In this document: piece by piece, positions 35,666 through 46,018 of the stretch
How the letters are laid out: each line of letters begins with the position of its first letter
How positions within the stretch are numbered: the stretch's first letter is position 1
Source: Gordionus sp. m RMFG-2023
Taxonomy: Eukaryota; Nematomorpha; Gordioida; Chordodea; Parachordodidae
Length of the DNA: 64,000 nt
Direction of reading: 5' to 3'
Assembly (NCBI RefSeq): GCF_954871325.1
Contig: NC_088777.1
Location: forward strand, 46,601,366 to 46,665,365
Translations under genes and position numbers: made by a program
The notes under the pieces: generated by a model
Database searches by the model: none
Told to the model about the DNA's origin: nothing
The model's input: only the letters and a program-made list of their open reading frames with translations

Positions 35666-36929
35666 AAATTTTAAGATTTTAATTATAGTTTTTTATAAAA
35701 TAAATTTTTAATTGTCCTGAAAAGGAATTAAATATAAAGATATATTAGGGTTTCCTGTTGCAACACGATAAGGTGATAAAAAAGTTTATTGTTAACTACC
35801 CAGATAATGAAGATAGTTAATAAAATTTAAGTAAAAAGTTTCAAATTTTTACTTAAATTTTATTAAGGTGAAATTCATTTTGTTCTTTTATAGCTGGCTT
35901 AATGATAATAATTCTTTTAGAATGCGGTGAGTAAATCTCCGAAGTTAATAGGGGTGAGCTCTTTTAAGTAAAGTTAACCATTATAAATAAAATGTTAATA
36001 TAAAATTGAGATAAAATCTTTTAATGTGTATTGTAGTTTGTTATATATAAAATATAATTAATTTTAATTAAAATTAATTAGGTTTAACTTATATAAATTA
36101 ATTTTAATTAAAATTAATTTGCTTTAATTAGTAGAAGTAAGTAGTATTTTATAGTAAAATATTATGTTTATGAATTAATTAATTTACTCGATTAAAATAT
36201 GTAGGTTTAACAAAAACTTAGCTAAAAGCAGTTGTTTTTAGTAATGCTTGCCCTATGATAAAAGTTTAATGGCCGCGGTAATTTGACCGTGCGAAGGTAG
36301 CATAATCATTTGCAAATTAATTGTTTGCTAGGATGAATGGTAAGACTTATTTTAAGTTATTATTAGTTAATAAAATTGAATTTAATTTTTAAGTAAAAAA
36401 TCTTAAAGTTAATAAAAAGAAGGAAAGACCCTAGGAGCTTCTGTATATAGTTACAGTTAGTTGGGGCAACTAGGGCTAAAATTAAAACTACCCTATAAAA
36501 TATTAAAATAGAGTGTATTTTAAAGAGATCCAATTTTATATTGATATTTAGAAAAAGTTACCCTAGAGTTAACAGCGTAATACAGTAAATTAGATCTTAT
36601 AATTTATAGTGTTTGCGACCTCGATGTTGAATTATTTTTCATTAAGATGCAGTAGTTTTAATGGATGGTCTGTTCGACCATTAAATTTATCCATGATTTG
36701 AGTTCAGATCGGCGAGAGCCAGATCGGTTCCTATCTTTTATTGTTATATTATAAAGTTAGTACGAAAGGACCACTTTAAATTTAATTTAGGTTAGCATAA
36801 TTTGTGTACTAAATTTAGGATTTAGAGGTATATATTTACCTAAAATTCATTACTTAAAGTAATTTAAGTATTTTAGAGTTGAAATTTCTATATAATTTAT
36901 ATTATATTAAATGAATATTTTATTAACGA
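35666..36929 (+). rRNA. rrnL: Mitochondrial large-subunit (16S) rRNA
   Basis: Landmarks are GGCCGCGGTAATTTGACCGT then GCGAAGGTAGCATAATC, the AAAAAGAAGGAAAGACCCTA region, GATCGGCGAGAGCCAGATCG with TCCTATCT, and GTACGAAAGGACC near the 3' end. About 1.25 kb. The limits are set by the flanking tRNAs; the true 3' end may be near 36860-36900. It carries a 21-bp perfect inverted repeat (35817-35866) and two 26-bp AT palindromes (36055-36080, 36095-36120). Confidence 0.93.
35817..35866. repeat. Perfect 21-bp inverted repeat inside 16S rRNA
   Basis: TTAATAAAATTTAAGTAAAA plus A (35817-35837), the spacer GTTTCAAA, and the exact inverse (35846-35866). The spacer is 8 nt, as in the 12S hairpin. Confidence 0.93.
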
Positions 36930-36982
36930 GAGTAATGATTTTTACGATCTTGATTTGCTTTCAAGGCAAATATAGGTTACTC
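36930..36982 (+). tRNA. trnW: Mitochondrial tRNA-Trp (UCA), very short and lacking the T arm
   Basis: Acceptor GAGTAAT pairs with GTTACTC in all seven positions (one G-T). There is a minimal D stem GAT/ATC. The anticodon arm is TTTGC-TTTCAAG-GCAAA with anticodon TCA, and five bases (TATAG) stand in place of the T arm. Only 53 nt. Anticodon UCA agrees with the UGA=Trp reading in cytb. It abuts the 3' end of cytb, which is on the opposite strand. Confidence 0.75.
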
Positions 36983-38081
36983 AGGTAGAAGCTATAATAA
37001 AAAATAATAAAAAGTAGATAACACTGAGAATCTGCCCTATAACAATGAAAGGAGGTTCTACAACTTGAGAACCAATATAGCTTAATAAAATAAAAGAGGA
37101 GGCAATAAGATTTGCAATAAATTTACGTAAAGAGTTATAGATTAGATTTCTTGAAGATATAAGTAAGATGTATATAATTATGATTCTTATAAATAAAGCA
37201 ATAACTCCGCCCAATTTATTCGGTACACTTCGTAGGATACCGTAAGCAAAAAGAAAATATCACTCTGGTATAATATGTGGTGGTGTGGATAAAGGGTTAG
37301 CCTCGATAAAATTGACTACATCTGTAAATAAATCAGGACATAAAAAAATAAGAACAAAAAATAAAAATAAAGGCAGCATAAAACCAAAAATATCTTTATA
37401 AGAAAAAGTTTGGTGAAAAGGGATTTTAAAAGCAGAAGAATGGATTCCAAGGGGGTTGTTACTGCCCTTTAAGTGTAATAAAATTAAATGCACTATTATT
37501 AATACTAGTAAAATAAAAGGTAAAATAAAATGTAAGGAAAAGAATCGATTTAATGTGGGGTCTCCCACATTAAATCCTCCTCAAATTCAAATAACCACAG
37601 GCTTTCCTAGAATAGGGATAGCGGAGATTATATTAGTAATTACAGTTGCTGCTCAGTAAGATATTTGCCCTCATGGAAGAACATATCCTAAAAAGGCTGT
37701 TATTATAGTTAAAAGAAGTAAGATTACCCCTGATGATCATACCATATAATTTATAACAAATGATCCATAGAATAGACTACGAAAGATGTGCAAATAAATA
37801 AAAATAAACATAAAAGATGCCCCTATAGAATGGAGATTGCGTAATAAAAATCCCTCCCAAATATTATTTTCAATAGATACCACCATAAAAAATGATTTAT
37901 TAATATCTGAAATGTAATGTATAGAAAGAAAGAATCCCGTAATAAATTGGGATATAAAAAACAATCCTGTAATTGATCCTATATTTCATCAATAATTAAT
38001 ATTAGGAGGGGTTGGGAGATCAATAATGAATTTATTAATTTCATTAAATATTTCAGATTTTCGGATAGATTTATTTATCAT
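36983..38081 (-). CDS. cytb: Mitochondrial cytochrome b, intact under UGA=Trp code
   Basis: Membrane core subunit of complex III, carrying the two b haems and both quinone sites. About 366 codons, the normal length, with no stop if UGA is Trp (for example PEW before YFLFAYGILRS, and IWIWGGFNVG). Family blocks are present: LRNLHSIGASFMFIFIYLH, VLPWGQISYW, NVGDPTLNRFFSLHF, STPPHIIPEWYFLFAY and RSVPNKLGGV. The haem His pairs sit in LHSIGA/IYLHIFR and FSLHF/IVHL. The start ATG is at 38081. The end is uncertain: either an incomplete stop where tRNA-Trp begins at 36982, or a TAA about 40 bases further on inside the antisense tRNA. AAA encodes the Lys of PNKLGG, which argues against the flatworm/echinoderm code. 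A 13-bp inverted repeat lies inside the gene at 37547-37576. Confidence 0.93.
37547..37576. repeat. Perfect 13-bp inverted repeat within cytb
   Basis: GATTTAATGTGGG, the spacer GTCT, then CCCACATTAAATC. It overlaps the codons of the conserved GFNVGDPTLNR block, so it is a palindrome embedded in coding sequence. Confidence 0.95.
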
Positions 38082-38107
38082 TTAAGTTTAGTTAATGGAG
38101 AGTTCAT

Positions 38108-38147
38108 ATTGGGGTTGGAGACAAAACACATTGTCTCCAACCCCAAT
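38108..38147. repeat. Perfect 17-bp hairpin upstream of cytb
   Basis: ATTGGGGTTGGAGACAA, the loop AACACA, and the exact inverse, 27 bp before the cytb start codon on the minus-strand side. It could be a mitochondrial replication or transcription signal, or a mobile hairpin like those in the rRNA genes. Confidence 0.9.
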
Positions 38148-38177
38148 AACCAAGGTAAACAAGGAGGAAGGTGCATC

Positions 38178-39530
38178 AAAATGATATAGAAATATAACTT
38201 ATGGGGGTGTATCACTCCTCGCTGTCTAAGGAAATTAAATACAGAATTAAAGATTTACTCATTTTAGATGACATTATAAAGGTAGGCAAAGAATTAGACG
38301 AAACAGACATCGAAACATCTATACATAAGATTGTTGTTATTAAAGAAAATACACACTCCGATCTAAAACATTTGGAGGGAGCAAGACAAGGTAAGAAAGT
38401 TTATGAACTAAAACCAACTAATTAGATATGACAACACCCAGATGATGCCATATGTTGAGAGCAACAGATATCATGATAAAAATTACAGCCATCAGTTAAC
38501 CATGGCAGACTCGACCATATTATGGCAACATAAGATTCAACAACCAAATTAACTATCATTTTCCAAGACAAAATTATGATAGATTTTGTGATCAAAATAG
38601 ATGAGAAACTTCTTATATTCCTTTCAATAATCACGACACAAGAGATAACAATAATAATAGCTTAATATTAACAACAAAGGACATAATAATAATTACAAGC
38701 CTTTTAATGATTTCAAAAACCACAACAGATTTGACAACACCAGACAATCGTTTCAAAATTTTAGAGGTTATAATAGATCTAACGTGCATCAACAATTTTA
38801 CGATCGTGACAATAAAAATTACATGAATCATAATCCTAGACACCAAGTACCTTATTCAAATAAAATTAATACAGTTGATATAGAAGAGATCGAAGACGAC
38901 AAAATCAAATCAATCGATAAGAAAGATTATAATTTGTTAAATATTGATATAAATAAGGTAGAAAATGAAGTACAAAATGTTAAAGATGACGCATACATGG
39001 TGAACATCAAAATTTATAACATCTTGACTTCACTACAAGTGGACACGGGCAAGAAATTCACAATTCTCAACATTCAGTTATCTGGTTACGACGGCAAGAC
39101 CATACAAGTGATAGGCTCAACACGAATGAATGTAGAATGCGAAGGAAGTTCTCAAATTTTAGATGCATTGATAGTAAACAGCAACAAGATGCCTTTATTA
39201 GGAAGATCTTGGTTAAAACATTTTAAAAACATACTTGAATGATTTATAGGCTTAATTGACACAGATTATAAACACGATTTGGCGGAATTAATATCCAATT
39301 GTAAGTCTAAATTAAATAATAAACCTGTTATCGCAAGTCAGGTTACGACTAAAGTCAAATGCTAAGCCAAAAATTATACCACCGAGAAGGGTACCTTATT
39401 CTAGAGTAGATATAATAACTAAAGAATTAAATCTCGAAGGAGATAGTTCGAGGAGGATGAAACTTTTTTTTGACGACTTTAAGTCTACTCAGCCACTCCA
39501 TAATTCTAATACTAATGAGGGAAAAGTTTA
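38178..39530 (+). mobile_element. Fossil Ty3/gypsy-like gag-protease remnant
   Basis: Plus-strand fragments read as the end of a gag-like region, an Asn/Arg-rich nucleocapsid-like stretch, and a retropepsin-type aspartic protease domain with its DTG-type active site and a downstream LLGRSWL motif typical of Ty3/gypsy elements. Reverse transcriptase, RNase H, integrase and the right LTR are not seen. The piece is broken in several places. It has the same orientation as the LTR at 34057-34327 and is probably the same element, split by the mitochondrial block. The divergence of the LTR family suggests an old rather than recent insertion. Confidence 0.75.
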
Positions 39531-39540
39531 AATCATACAT

Positions 39541-39848
39541 ATAGAGTTCTTTTACAAGTATTTCATATTGTATTATTTCATATTTTTAATAAAGTTCTTA
39601 AATAATATATTATGACCAGTTAACACATATTATATGAGTCAATACATAGTATGTATTGACTGGCCAGAAAAACAACTTTTACATAATCTCATTAAGCTCA
39701 TAAAGTATTATACGTATTTGATTCAAATTTTATTTTAAAGATTAATATTTAGGCTACACATTGATAAAAAATTTGTTTGGTTAAACATAAATTTTAATAC
39801 ATTTTTTTCAAAAAAGCAAAAACATGGCCATTCATGGCACATTTCCCC
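39541..39848. mobile_element. 3'-terminal fragment of the Tc1/mariner-like element family
   Basis: About 308 bp matching 26262-26570, ending in GCCATTCATGGCACATTTCC-CC followed by TA. The left part and left terminal repeat are missing; the break point adjoins the retrotransposon remnant. Confidence 0.85.
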
Positions 39849-40009
39849 TAAATTTAAACACTACGTTACCAATTTCAACTATAATAATTTTTCCAAATGT
39901 TTGTGATCTGTTCTCAAATATAAATTTTCGTTCAAAAATGAAAGTTTAAAATTTTTCCATTTCAAACAATACTGCTCCTGGCTCTTTTTCTATTGGTGCA
40001 TAATTTTTC

Positions 40010-40360
40010 TCTGACACCCTCTTATTTTTAGGTCTACGTGAGAGGTGCAACGAGCGCTAATATATTCTTATATAGCAATTTTTTATTTTACAGTTTTATA
40101 AAGGAATTAAAGCAGCTTTTTTAAAATTTTATTTGCTAAAATGATAAGATATTTTTTTTAGCATGTTAATTTATTTTTAATATTTTCAGAAATGTTTTTT
40201 CCAATAAAAAAAATCTTTTGATTCGCTTACAATTGATACCCATGTTGACATATTTAGGGAATATAGCCAGCTCCACATATCTTTCTTACACATATAAATG
40301 TATAAGCATTATGGGATCCGAGTGTTTACATCTTGTAATCATACATAAGATCGTTAAACA
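40010..40360. repeat. Dispersed repeat, copy A
   Basis: Matches 63085-63450 in the same orientation: TATTTTTAGGTCTACGTGAGAG, then TTTTATAAAGGAATTAAAGCAGC, and later TTTACATCTTGTAATCATAC. An inner block of about 70 bp (about 40197-40268) is present in the opposite orientation in the other copy. No coding capacity. Confidence 0.8.
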
Positions 40361-42675
40361 AAGCTAAGATTTTGCTTAATAAAATAAAATACCAGAATCA
40401 AATTTTAGTCAATATCCCTTCTTAGCACAAGCCTGCTTAAAGAATCAGAATAATTTATTTTAAATAATATAACTTTAGGCATACTTTCCTGCAAAATAAT
40501 TATTTTGCATTATATTTTCCTCTTAAAATATATAAGCAGTGTTAAAATTCTTTATTATATAAATTGAAGCGTTGATACATCATTAATTAATATATCGAAT
40601 ACCAGAATTAATCAATATAAAACAAAAGTATTTCTAATTTAAATAATAAATATAAATCCAAATTTAAATCAGCAATGAGTAGGATTGTAGTCTAGTAATT
40701 ATTGACTCCTGCTTATATTCATATCAATTCCTTTTAATATATAGATATGTTTGTATTATTTCAATATTTATAAATATATTTTTATAAAATCAAGTAAACG
40801 AAACCGAAGCACATTATAAATTTTAAAAAATACAAGATTTTTATAAGCACTATTGTGAAATAAATGTCTTTTTATGATGTGAAATGTTAATTATTAATGA
40901 ATATAGAAGGTAAATGGATAATATCCTTTATAATAATAATTAAATGATCAGAAATAACAAATGATAAATTGATTAATGACCTTCAAAGTGTGAATTAATA
41001 ATTGAAAATATTTAACAACAGAAATATTACAAAGTCATAAAATAATGAAATTTGTGTATTCTCAAAAACTCTTTATAAAATTTAAAAAAATTTAACTTTA
41101 AAATAATGAATTTCTTTATTAAATTTTGTTGTAAATCAATAATATAATAAATTATATTATTAGAATACCATTGTGCTGTAAAATGTATGGTTTAAAGTCT
41201 AAAAATTTTTTTTGAAATCAAGTTAATTAACACTTAAATTTTTTGTATATTTTACCTATTCTATAGTTTCGAATGTAGGTAAACACGGAGACTAAACAAA
41301 TATTATAAAATTAATTATGGTTTACCTTATGCCCAATTATTTAAATTTAAATTTTATAAAATGATAATGTATTAAGATGCCAACTTTTGGATAGTTACAT
41401 CTCAATACGTAATTACTTTGTAAAAGTAAAAGCCTAAAAAGGCTTTGGATGTCCCTATATAAATTAAATTGTATACCTGGTCCACGGAAAATTTCGTTGG
41501 CTCCTAAAAGAGATAAAATTTAATATTGATTGATATACTCAAGCTGGTATTATCAGTCAAACCTTATTTATAGTAAGCAAGATTTATGGTGATTTAACAG
41601 CTGATGGAGTTTATATAATATTATAAAGAATGACACCCCCCCCCCCTCTTAATATTTAATATTGATAATTTTCTTAAATAATAATCAATGAAATTGATAT
41701 CATTTAAATTATTAGTAAAGTTAAATAGATCTACAAAAATTTTCTAAACTTTTAAAATTCAGTCTTAGAATCATAAGATTTCTTCAATAACTTAATTCCA
41801 ATCAAACTAAATTTATAAATATTTATATTAAACTAATTATAATTATACCTATAGATATTATCAGGGTGCCATTTATATGGTCTAGATTTGATAAAAATAT
41901 GTTAATAAAATCATATTTCTCCCATAAACCATTAATATAATTTGCCTATATTTATATGAGAAAATAAAATTAAAGGTAAAAAAAATATATATATATACCT
42001 AGTTGATCTGCTATCACATCTAATGGCATCAAATATGCTTTAAAATCATTGTTATTAAGTTATTTTACCTAAACTACTCGAGTATCTTGTTATAAGTACT
42101 ATATATTAAGAAATTGTAACCAAATTAAACACTTATGGAATATAAATATACATTATTGAAAACTTATAATCTACTAAATTTGACCAAAAATTTATCAGGT
42201 TTTATTATTTACTATAAACCAAATTTTTTTTTAATTTGATCTTTTTATAAAAGATTACTAATAAAAAAAACAATTAACGAATTACTTTGCTATAAAATTT
42301 AATCGAGTAGTAAAACGAAATTTAGATCAAAACTATCTAAAAAAAATTTTTAAATAAAAATATCCTTATCTCAATTGGAATGAAGTATATGACATTTAAA
42401 AATGATATAGAGATGGATATAGATACAGACTCTCTATATCTTTATGTCTATAAAATAAGTATTAAATTAGATTGTATCTCATAAAAATTTAAAATTCTTT
42501 AAAATTCAATTATCAGATTTTTAAAAAATAGTGCATTATAGAATCAAAATGAATACGATGGTCACAGTTGCGTTTTTTTTTAATTTCCAGTGTTTTAAAT
42601 TTAATATATTTTAACACCTTATTATTAAAAGGATATGAAATAAATAAAGATAAAATAATAAAAGTTAGTTTAAAA
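40361..42675. other. Gene-free AT-rich stretch
   Basis: No ORF, RNA gene or element with clear ends was found. A (C)10-type run is at 41636-41646 and short A/T microsatellites are present. Confidence 0.5.
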
Positions 42676-43271
42676 CATGGATCCAAACTGAAACCTCAAC
42701 CAAACCTTTAAACCGCTATTTTTTATAGAACCCTAAAAAAATATCTAGCCCAACCTAAACCGAACCGCTCTCGTTTCAAACCTCATGATTTTGTGCTTAT
42801 AAAATAGTGTAAAAGTTAATACTATTGTTAAAATTCTAGTTTATATTCAAATTGTTTTAGAGATTATTATCAAGCAGTCTTGACTGTTAAAGGTTGGTCA
42901 CAATTTTTATAAACATATCTCAGTATCTGTCTAGATATCTTATAATTTACTTATAATGCCAGGAGATAAATTGAAACGAAAAATATAAATTATTTACATA
43001 TAGTATTATAAATGACACATCAAAGTTAATATCACTGATTGTGACACAACTATGAATGGGCACAACGTTGTTGAGCATCACTAGAAAAGAAAATACCCTC
43101 TAAAACTCAACAAAATCAAAATATCACAAATAAACATAATTTGAATTTAAGTTTGTACACAAAAGTGTTCAAACCGGTTTTACCAAATAGATATGTTTAT
43201 TTTGTAAGAACCGAACCTTGAACCGATATTTTTATTAACCGAACCGATATTCTTTTTGGTTTGGATTCCTA
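42676..43271. mobile_element. Non-autonomous hAT element (MITE), second family member
   Basis: A 596-bp relative of 9790-10355: the middle shares GATTGTGACAYAACTATGAA-GGGCACAACG and CACAAAAGTGTTCAAA, and the ends are CATGGATCCAAACTGAAACC and TTTTTGGTTTGGATTCCTA. The target duplication is GTTTAAAA at 42668-42675 and 43272-43279, identical. The tips have drifted from the CAGGGATCC consensus, so this copy looks older or less constrained than the first. Confidence 0.9.
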
Positions 43272-43279
43272 GTTTAAAA

Positions 43280-45776
43280 CCCTAATCTTTAATTAAAAAT
43301 TCTCATTTATTGGATTTTTAATAAATAAAATTTTTATATTTATATTTGAACGAGTACAGTTTAGCATTCACAATATCTTACAAATCCATTCTGAATCAAA
43401 CTAATAAAATCAATTCGTTTCTGAAATAAGCTTAATCTTTATAATTACCTCCAGCAATTCCTGAAATGACAATATTTTCAACATAATTTGTTAAAAAATT
43501 ATAATGGCCTTAAAAGTTTCCAAAAACAAAAAAAAATTTTTTTTAGGTTATATGAGGATTTTAAACAAATATTGTTCCTAGATTTTGCCAAATGAAGACA
43601 GAAAGGTTAAACTCTTTTTTTTTGCAAGAACCATAAGTAATATTTGCTTAGCTGATGGAAATTAGTAAAAGAAAAGAGAGTAACGGTAAGACATACCAGT
43701 AACTATAAAAAATATCTTCTGAAAAAAAATACTATATAATATTTTACTCGTGGGTGCATTTTCTTGTACTAAATTAAAATTATGTTATGGAATTAATTTA
43801 TTAAGAATTTTATACCGTGGTTAAGAGTCAGGCTTCCACTCGATCCAATTTCTAACAGTTTCAATTATATCATTTTTATATTATTAAAAAATTTTTTGTT
43901 TAATAATTTACTTATTCCAATCCATAAATCTGTACCTTTGAATATATATTTAAAATATTAAATATTGTGTTTTAAATTGTTTTTTTTAGTTTATAAAGTT
44001 GTGAAATAATATTACTCTCGATGTAATAATCCATGTTATGTATGTATTCTATAAAAAAAATAAATATTTTTATTTATATTTATATTTAAAAATGTTTAAA
44101 AATAACCTTACCATTTAAATTTACAACAGTTAAAACGTTTGCTATTATTATAAAAGATAAGGCGTAAAAATGTTATATTCAATGATATTATAAAATATCT
44201 GACTAAATAATTTGTAATAAAAATATAAAAGAACATGTAGGAGAGACCGGGGCTCAACGGTCCAAAGGACACATGAGTTTAATTTACTTTATATCAAAGC
44301 AGATTAAATAAAGATTTTAAATTTAATGATATAATAGGTAAACTATGATGTACATCCCTTGATAAAATGGTGTCCTATAGACTGATTTAAATATGATTCT
44401 CAAATATATTCTTCTTATCGTGAAAATTTTATAAAATTAGCAATTAATTTTGGCAGGAATAAGATTAATAAGATTAATAATCATATTATGGTATAACAAA
44501 CGAAAGTATTATATGTATGAGTTTTATATCTTATGATTCTCTATTAGTATTTTTTCTAGCATATTTTATCAAGACTAATTACTAAGGTTAGATGGTCCTA
44601 TATACCCTTACTTAATCCAATGTGCTTTGGTTTTTTAAACTTTAAATATATCATTTACTGTTCTATGTAACTGGCAGCTGATATTTATAAAGAGATCTGT
44701 TTTGCCCCGGTTCTCCTTACAATTTTTTTTGGTGTTTTGAACCTCTTCTTGTTTTTATGGCATCGCCCTCTATGAATATAATTGGATTATAAGGATAAAA
44801 TTTCCAATTTTTATTTCAATAAATTACCTTCGTTAATACAAGTGATATTGGCTATAATAGTTATTAATTTATCTTTTATATTATCAAACAATATAAATTA
44901 ATAATGGCTTACTATTAAAATTCAAGCGATTGCAAATCATAACTTTTGGTACTAAACAAGTGTTTTTTTAAAAAAATTTAGACATGATATCAATATATTC
45001 CGTTAGATGATCAAAATTATTTTTAAAAATATTAATAACAAAATTCAACATTTTGTAGGCTAACTAAAATCTTTGTTGATCAAAAAGTAATAAAATTTTT
45101 AAAAATTGTTTTTATTGATTTTTTCTCTCTATTAAAAAAACAGTGTAAAAAATTAGGAATTAACTATTCCCCTAATTAGCGTCCTTGGAAACCCCGGTCC
45201 CCAATCCCTAAAGTTCTTAAATCAATTGGGTAGAAGAATTCGTTAAGGACAGGGGTCAAAAATGAGTCCCTATCTCTTAAACAAAAAGTCCAATTTGATA
45301 TCCTAAAGGGGAACTACAAATGTTTCTTCGAAACACTCCCTTTCCCTCCTAGTTTATCAAATATAGTTATTTATTATATAATAAAAACTGTTTTGTTAAT
45401 TTTATTTTGCATCGCAACTATATTTAGATTTTAACCACAAAAAAATATTTTTCGTTATAATTAAATAATTATGTTTTAAATATCTAATATATATATATAT
45501 TTTTTCCGATTATGTATATCATATTATGTTTATATATATATTGATTTGTGTCATTTAATTTGTTATGACAAATTACATTTTTATTTTCCATCCTCAATTA
45601 CATTTTTTTTTATCCCTTTATATATCTTTTTTTTTAAACAATAATAAAAAAAATAAATAATTAATATATAAATATATTTAACTCTCTCGACCATATTTGA
45701 AAAAACTCTAAATACTACTCTATTCACATAAAATGAGCCTCCAATCAAATTTGAAATATTAGAAAATGTATATAAA
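43280..45776. other. Gene-free AT-rich stretch
   Basis: No gene was recognised. A small GC-bearing patch at about 45175-45350 (GTCCTTGGAAACCCCGGTCC) is unassigned. Confidence 0.45.
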
Positions 45777-46018
45777 CCCTTTCGCGCCCGGAATATTTCC
45801 CCATGAACAAAAAATATTTGTACTTTGATAATAAAATAGTGATTTTTACATTTTGATATAATAAAATAATGATTTTGACAAGTTAATGATTAAATACGAA
45901 ATAATAAATATTGTTTTATAAATTAATATCTCTAAGTACCAACCATTAGTTTCTTTAAATATAAAAATTAATTGATTAAAAATTTTGAAGACAAATGATC
46001 TCTCTGGGCGCGAAAGGG
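45777..46018. mobile_element. PiggyBac-like MITE
   Basis: A 242-bp element with perfect 13-bp terminal inverted repeats CCCTTTCGCGCCC, AT-rich inside and without coding capacity. piggyBac elements start CCCT/CCCx and insert at TTAA. Here the flanks are TAAA and TTTT, so a TTAA duplication would have to be eroded. The superfamily call is tentative; the inverted repeats are certain. Confidence 0.65.

Larger units (their letters stand above)
34402..38150. other. Block of mitochondrial DNA (NUMT or assembly join)
   Basis: About 3.75 kb carrying, in order, 186-bp tandem repeats, tRNA-Cys, 12S rRNA, tRNA-Val, 16S rRNA and tRNA-Trp on the plus strand, and cytb on the minus strand. It lies between an LTR/primer-site segment and gag remnants of a retrotransposon. 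Cytb is fully open under a UGA=Trp code and the rRNA landmarks are intact. It is therefore either a recent nuclear insertion or a contig join to the real mitochondrial genome. The right edge is taken just after the hairpin at 38108-38147 and is approximate. Confidence 0.85.

Noticed and set aside
36055-36120. The two 26-bp AT-only palindromes as extra mobile hairpins in 16S
   Set aside because: They are perfect, but made only of A and T in simple TTAATTTTAATTAA strings, so chance or slippage is a sufficient explanation. Kept only as part of the 16S description.
36981-37964. Several separate short nuclear-code ORFs on the minus strand
   Set aside because: They are segments of one cytochrome b gene split only because UGA reads as stop in the nuclear code.
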